Positions 56,532 through 60,329 of a stretch of 60,329 nucleotides of DNA are shown here, in pieces; position 1 is the first letter of the stretch; every line of letters starts with the position of its first letter. The DNA is from Acidobacteriota bacterium. Lineage in GTDB: Bacteria > Acidobacteriota > UBA6911 > RPQK01 > JAJDTT01. The stretch lies in NCBI GenBank assembly GCA_022827025.1, contig JAJDTT010000076.1:1-60329 (forward strand), read 5' to 3'. The position numbers were made by a program, and so were the translations under genes. A model generated the notes under the pieces. The model was not told where the DNA came from. It saw only the letters and a program-made list of their open reading frames with translations, and did not search any database.

Positions 56532-58409
56532 CTACCAGGCCAGGGCGGTGCTCCCTTCCATGCGGGCATTGGTGGCGGACACCAGGGTCCCCGTCTTGGG
56601 ATCGATCATGACCACCATGGTGTTGTCTCCGCTCCAGGGACTGGCGATCTGCACGTCGTGCCCCCTCCCGCGAAGATCGGCGGCGATCTCCTCCAGGTTG
56701 GCCAGACGCCCTTCCAGGACGGCGCGGCCCGGATAGGCGCGGTGAGGGTAGAAGAGGCCTGGAAAGTGGCGGGTCCAGACCTTGGGGGCGTCCAGCGCAT
56801 CCTGCAGGCCCATCCCGAAGTCCACCACGTTCAGGAAGAAATGCAGGGTCCCCTGGTCCTGGACGTCTCCGCCCGGCATGCCGAACCCCATCCAGGGGCG
56901 CCCGTCCTTGGTGACCAGAGTCGGAGTGAGGCTGGTGGAGGGTTGCTTCCCCGGGGCCAGGGACTTGGCCAGTCCCTCCTCCAGGTAGAACATCTGCACC
57001 CGGCTTCCCAGGGCGAATCCCAGGCCGGGCACGATGGGAGAAGAGGCGGGCCAGCCTCCGCTGGGCGTGGAGGAGAAGATGGTCCCGTGGGAGTCCACGG
57101 CCCGGACTCCGGTCGTCCCGTCGTCCTGCAGGCGGGGCCGGACCGGCGCCAGGCTCAGATTGACGGGGCGTTTCTCGGGATGGGCGTCGAAGGGGAAGGG
57201 GTCCCCGGGACGCAGTTCCAGGGAGGCGGTCTTCCAATCGATGAGCTTCCGCCTCAGCTTGGCGTAGGCCCGGGAGAGGAGGCCCTGACGGGGCACATAG
57301 ACGAAGTCGGGATCGCCGTAGTACTTCTCCTTGTCGGCGTGGGCCAGCTTGGCCGTCTCCAGCCAGAGGTGCAGGTAGTCGGCGCTGTTGTGCTTGAGCG
57401 CCGCCAGGTCGTAGCCTTCCAGCAGCGCCAGTTGCTGGAGGAAGACGGGCCCCTGGGTCCAGGGTCCGCACTTGTAGACCCGGTACCCGCGATAGTCGAA
57501 GCTCCATGGTTCCTGGATCCGGGCTTCGTAGTCGGCGAAGTCCGCCTCGGTCAGGAGGCTGGAGTGGTGGCCGCCTTCGTTGTCGCGGACCTTGAACTCC
57601 CGGGAGAATCGGACCAGTTGCCGGGCAATGGGGCCCTTGTAGAAATAGTCGTGAACCGCCCGCAGCGCCTCGCTACGTCCGGCGCCGTTCTTCAGCGCCT
57701 TCTTCTCCGCTTCGGCCAGCCGGCGGAAGGTGCGGGCCAGGTCGGGCAGGCGGGTCACCTCCCCCACCTCGGGGACCCGGCCGTCATGGAGAAACGCGGC
57801 GCCCGAGCTGGGCCACTCCCGGCGGAAGGTCTCGGCTCCCCGGTACTTCTCAGTCTCCTTGCGTCCGACACCCCGGCGCCAGCGCTCGTCCACCGGAAAC
57901 CCGTCGGCCAGGCGGATGGCGCCCTGAACGATCCGGGAGAAGCTGAGGGTTCCATACCGGTCCAGGCTCAGAACCACTGCTCCCAGGACGGCGCAGACTC
58001 CCGCCGGCATGAAACCGTCTCCCGGTATCAGGCGGTATCCCTGCTCACGGAACCACTCGATGTTGGCCGCCCGGGGGGCGCGCGTGTTTCCGTTCACGGC
58101 CACCACCCGGCGCTCCCGCGGGGAATAGATGAGCGTGGGCATCTCGCCCCCGAATCCGAAGGAGTTGAACTCCACCACCGAGGCCGCCAGGATCATGGCC
58201 ACGCCCGAATCCACGGCGTTTCCCCCCTGGTGGAAGATCTCCATGCCCACGCCGGCCACCAGCGGGTGACCCGCCGCCACTGCGCCGCGAAGTCCTCGGA
58301 CCTCGGTTCGAGTTCCTTTGGCGCCCAGTAGGGTTCCGGACGGTGCAACCGTCTCCAGCAGGAGAACCGCCATCAGAACCGATGCCGTCGAAATTTTTCT
58401 GCAGGCCAT
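56532..58409 (-). CDS. ggt: Gamma-glutamyltransferase family protein
   Basis: The 625-residue protein starts at ATG 58409 with a signal-like N-terminus (MACRKISTASVLMAVLLLETVAPSGT, abbreviated). Family motifs include AVAAGHPLVAGVGMEIFHQGGNAVDS and EFNSFGFGGEMP. The autocatalytic Thr is in QDDGTTGVRAVDSHGTIFSSTPS (T432), where the residue after TT is Gly rather than His. A further GMPGGDVQDQGTLHFFLNVVDFGMGLQDAL segment is conserved. These enzymes cleave gamma-glutamyl bonds in the periplasm. The transporter downstream could take up the product. Confidence 0.88.
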   Translation of the reverse strand: MACRKISTASVLMAVLLLETVAPSGTLLGAKGTRTEVRGLRGAVAAGHPLVAGVGMEIFHQGGNAVDSGVAMILAASVVEFNSFGFGGEMPTLIYSPRERRVVAVNGNTRAPRAANIEWFREQGYRLIPGDGFMPAGVCAVLGAVVLSLDRYGTLSFSRIVQGAIRLADGFPVDERWRRGVGRKETEKYRGAETFRREWPSSGAAFLHDGRVPEVGEVTRLPDLARTFRRLAEAEKKALKNGAGRSEALRAVHDYFYKGPIARQLVRFSREFKVRDNEGGHHSSLLTEADFADYEARIQEPWSFDYRGYRVYKCGPWTQGPVFLQQLALLEGYDLAALKHNSADYLHLWLETAKLAHADKEKYYGDPDFVYVPRQGLLSRAYAKLRRKLIDWKTASLELRPGDPFPFDAHPEKRPVNLSLAPVRPRLQDDGTTGVRAVDSHGTIFSSTPSGGWPASSPIVPGLGFALGSRVQMFYLEEGLAKSLAPGKQPSTSLTPTLVTKDGRPWMGFGMPGGDVQDQGTLHFFLNVVDFGMGLQDALDAPKVWTRHFPGLFYPHRAYPGRAVLEGRLANLEEIAADLRGRGHDVQIASPWSGDNTMVVMIDPKTGTLVSATNARMEGSTALAW

Positions 58410-58610
58410 ATTGTCGTTCCTGTTGTCTGATCCCGGGAGAGATCCCACCGAAACGTCCGGATCGACTTCGGTTCCGTGGGAGATGCGGGCGAGGCCGCAC
58501 GCGACTCGCCCGCCGAGTCTAGTGAGGCGTCGGGCCGGTTGCAAGAATGGCGGCCGCCCGAAATTCGTTCCACACCTCGGCGTGGTGAGATACAATCAAG
58601 ATCAAATTTG

Positions 58611-58666
58611 TTCTGGACCACAGAATGACAATTTTCGACACTCCAGACCGAACATTTTCCGGAAAA
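58611..58666. promoter_or_regulatory. Palindromes upstream of the TonB receptor gene
   Basis: TTCTG-GACCA-CAGAA (58611-58625) is a perfect 5-bp inverted repeat. TTTTCCGGAAAA (58655-58666) is a perfect 12-bp palindrome 35 bp before the start codon. A TACAAT -10-like hexamer lies further upstream at 58591-58596. These could be operators of a carbohydrate or iron regulator. No regulator is nearby. Confidence 0.35.
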
Positions 58667-58701
58667 AGCTTCCAGGCTGACCGTCAATTGGGGGACTTGA
58701 A

Positions 58702-60329
58702 ATGCAATTTCAGTTAAGCGGCCATACCGTTTGTCGTTTCCGCACAAGAGTCATTGCGCTGGCGCCGATCCTGCTGGCCGTCTTTATCCCGGCCGCTGCA
58801 CAGGTTCTCACCTCCCGGGTCGACGGGACGGTGCGGGACCAGAGCGGCGCCGTCCTGCCCGGCGTTTCCGTCACACTGACCAACGTCGAGACCAACGCGG
58901 CCTCGGAGGCGGTGACGAGTGACATCGGCCTCTATGTGTTTCCGCAGATTCCCCGTGGAACCTATCGAGTCACGGCTCAGCTCCCCGGTTTCAAGACCGC
59001 CGTCATCGAGGGTGTTCAGGTCGAGCTGGCCACGCCCGCCTCGGTGGACGTCGTGCTGGAAGTCGGCGGAGTCGACGAGCAGGTGACGGTGAGCGCGGCG
59101 CTGGCCCAGACCGTCATCAACCAGGTCAACGCCGAGATCAACACCAACCTCAACCGGGAGCAGGTGAAGGAGCTTCCGTTGAATGGCCGCAACGTGACCC
59201 AGTTGGCGCTCACCCAGGCCGGAGTGACCAGTGTGGGAGGGGCCAGAACGGCCTCCATCAACGGCACTCGAGGGACCTTCAACAACTTCACCCTGGACGG
59301 GATCAACAACCAGGACACATTCATCCGGACCGATGCCCTCTTCGGAATCATCCCGGTCCGTGAGAGCTTCATTCAGGAGATCAACATCACAACCGCCAAC
59401 TCGGAGGTCGACGGCGGACTCGGAGCCTCTCAGACCCAGTTCGTGACCCGTTCCGGCACCAATGAGTTCCATGGGGAGTTGTACTACTACCACCAGAACG
59501 ACGCCCTCAATGCCACCGACTTCTTCAACAACGCCGCCGGCGTCCCCAAGGAGAGGCTCCTGAACCATCAGTACGGATTCAGCCTGGGTGGTCCCATCCT
59601 GAAGGACAAGCTCTTCTTCTTCGTCAACTATGAGAGGGAGCCCAGCCCTTCAACCGTCTCCGTTGTCCGGACCGTCCTGAGGAACTCGGCCCGCGCCGGG
59701 AATTTCACCTATGTCAGGCAGGACACCGGCGAGCTGGCCACGCTGAACCTGTTCGAACTCACTGGAATGAGTCCCGACCCCATCATCCAGTCCCTGATCA
59801 GCCTGACCCCGCCGCCGAACGACGCCACCGCCGGCGACGGGAGAAACACCGCCGGCTTCCGGTTCAACAGTCCCGATTCCTCCACGGGCGAATTGGTGGT
59901 CTTCCGGGGAGACTACGAGATCAACGCCAACCACTCCCTCACCGGCACCTTTCACCAGTTCACGCTTGATGTCCCCAACTCTGCGTTCAACGGCATCGAT
60001 TCCGTATTCCCGGGACTTCCCGGAGCCGGCCAGGGGTCCGACCGCCGGCTGGGATCCTTTTCCCTCAGGAGTGGACTCGGTCCGACCGTCACCAACGAGG
60101 GGCGGTTCGGTTTCCAGATCGCCAGTGTCGGTTTCTTCACCAACGAGACGTTTGCGCCGGGGTACCGGCTCAGTTTCGCCGGGGGATTCTCGAATCCTGT
60201 ACAGGACTTCATGGCCCAGGGCCGTGACACGCGCAATCTGGACGCGATGGACAACCTGACCTGGGTCACCGGGAATCACACCATCAAGGTTGGGGGAGGC
60301 GTTCGCTGGACCAATGTCGATATATTCAA
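58702..60329 (+). CDS. TonB-dependent receptor, Oar-like (partial, continues past the window)
   Basis: The frame starts MQFQLSGHTVCRFRTRVIAL (GGGGA 7 bp upstream) and stays open to the end of the window, about 542 codons. After a signal sequence comes a carboxypeptidase-regulatory-like domain (about 35-130; VDGTVRDQSGAVLPGVSVTLTN and GTYRVTAQLPGFKT). A plug domain follows (LPLNGRNVTQLALTQAGV, INGTRGTFNNFTLDGINNQDTF), and then the beginning of the beta-barrel (YGFSLGGPILKDKLFFFVNYE). This composition is the Oar-like receptor of Acidobacteriota and related phyla. The ligand is unknown. The barrel is cut off by the window edge. Confidence 0.9.
   Translation, partial: MQFQLSGHTVCRFRTRVIALAPILLAVFIPAAAQVLTSRVDGTVRDQSGAVLPGVSVTLTNVETNAASEAVTSDIGLYVFPQIPRGTYRVTAQLPGFKTAVIEGVQVELATPASVDVVLEVGGVDEQVTVSAALAQTVINQVNAEINTNLNREQVKELPLNGRNVTQLALTQAGVTSVGGARTASINGTRGTFNNFTLDGINNQDTFIRTDALFGIIPVRESFIQEINITTANSEVDGGLGASQTQFVTRSGTNEFHGELYYYHQNDALNATDFFNNAAGVPKERLLNHQYGFSLGGPILKDKLFFFVNYEREPSPSTVSVVRTVLRNSARAGNFTYVRQDTGELATLNLFELTGMSPDPIIQSLISLTPPPNDATAGDGRNTAGFRFNSPDSSTGELVVFRGDYEINANHSLTGTFHQFTLDVPNSAFNGIDSVFPGLPGAGQGSDRRLGSFSLRSGLGPTVTNEGRFGFQIASVGFFTNETFAPGYRLSFAGGFSNPVQDFMAQGRDTRNLDAMDNLTWVTGNHTIKVGGGVRWTNVDIF

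Noticed and set aside
54633-58331. A 1232-codon open frame on the plus strand
   Set aside because: It lies antisense to the SSS transporter and gamma-glutamyltransferase genes, which have clear family motifs. The long frame is a GC-rich shadow with low-complexity, Gly/Asp/His-rich product.
1-60329. CRISPR arrays, insertion sequences and prophage genes
   Set aside because: There are no regularly spaced direct repeats, and no transposase, integrase, capsid or Cas motif was seen in any frame.

Overview
The window is GC-rich, densely coded bacterial DNA with no rRNA, tRNA, phage or transposase gene that I can recognise. The best guess is an uncultured member of the Acidobacteriota. The clues are a VWA protein of the type often called the acidobacterial VWFA-related family (38233-39210), an Oar-like TonB-dependent receptor with an N-terminal carboxypeptidase-regulatory domain running off the right edge (58702 onward), and many secreted proteins typical of aerobic heterotrophs that degrade organic matter (sulfatase, LamG protein, sialidase-like protein, M6 protease, FG-GAP protein, DUF6807). 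The phylum call is an inference from gene content.

Layout. 1-3 kb: two tandem PhyH-type oxygenases and a divergent YdjM-like membrane protein. 3-5.3 kb: an operon of a zinc-ribbon protein, EtfB and EtfA. 5.5-9.7 kb: a housekeeping run (glutaredoxin-like protein, PduO cobalamin adenosyltransferase, DnaC-like ATPase, DUF1015, TrmJ-type RNA methyltransferase, HPF-like ribosome hibernation factor). 10-17.7 kb: three large secreted proteins (FG-GAP propeller, toroid-like putative glycosidase, M6 metalloprotease). 18-23 kb: a branched-chain-type 2-oxoacid dehydrogenase operon (E1a, E1b, E2; no E3) followed at 19 bp by a LysM lytic transglycosylase. 23-29.4 kb: a DUF6807 protein, an amidohydrolase, a siroheme sulfite/nitrite reductase, an unknown partner and a Tat-exported class V aminotransferase-like protein. 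29.4-35.3 kb: sialidase, PHP phosphatase, a pair of secreted paralogues with a PEGA protein, an esterase. 35.4-41.5 kb: a MacB-like ABC pair, a proline-rich membrane protein, the VWA protein, Mrp, DUF971, an SDR. 41.7-46 kb: a CBM9-like protein, ArsC, small proteins and a lower-GC block with a broken SDR gene that looks acquired. 46-60 kb: sulfatase plus LamG protein, an orphan HigA-type regulator with its own operator, a TIM-barrel-like lipoprotein, an M24-fold protein without the usual metal ligands, YbjQ, a stand-alone HEPN protein, an SSS transporter, gamma-glutamyltransferase and the TonB receptor.

Two dispersed repeat families occupy the gaps. One is REP/BIME-like, built on the core GTAGGGGCGACCC...GGTCGCCCT and its partner GAGGGCACC...GGTGCCCCTAC. 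The other is a 28-bp element containing TGCCGCGCAGGCTCCTGG. Several genes carry a TAGAAT/TATAAT hexamer only 6-9 bp upstream of the start codon, which suggests leaderless or nearly leaderless transcripts.

I found no single spectacular new system. The most useful leads are the sulfite reductase neighbourhood, the M24-fold protein with replaced ligands, the orphan antitoxin with an intact promoter-operator, the tandem PhyH proteins lacking a clear HxD motif, and the recurrent leaderless-type promoters.
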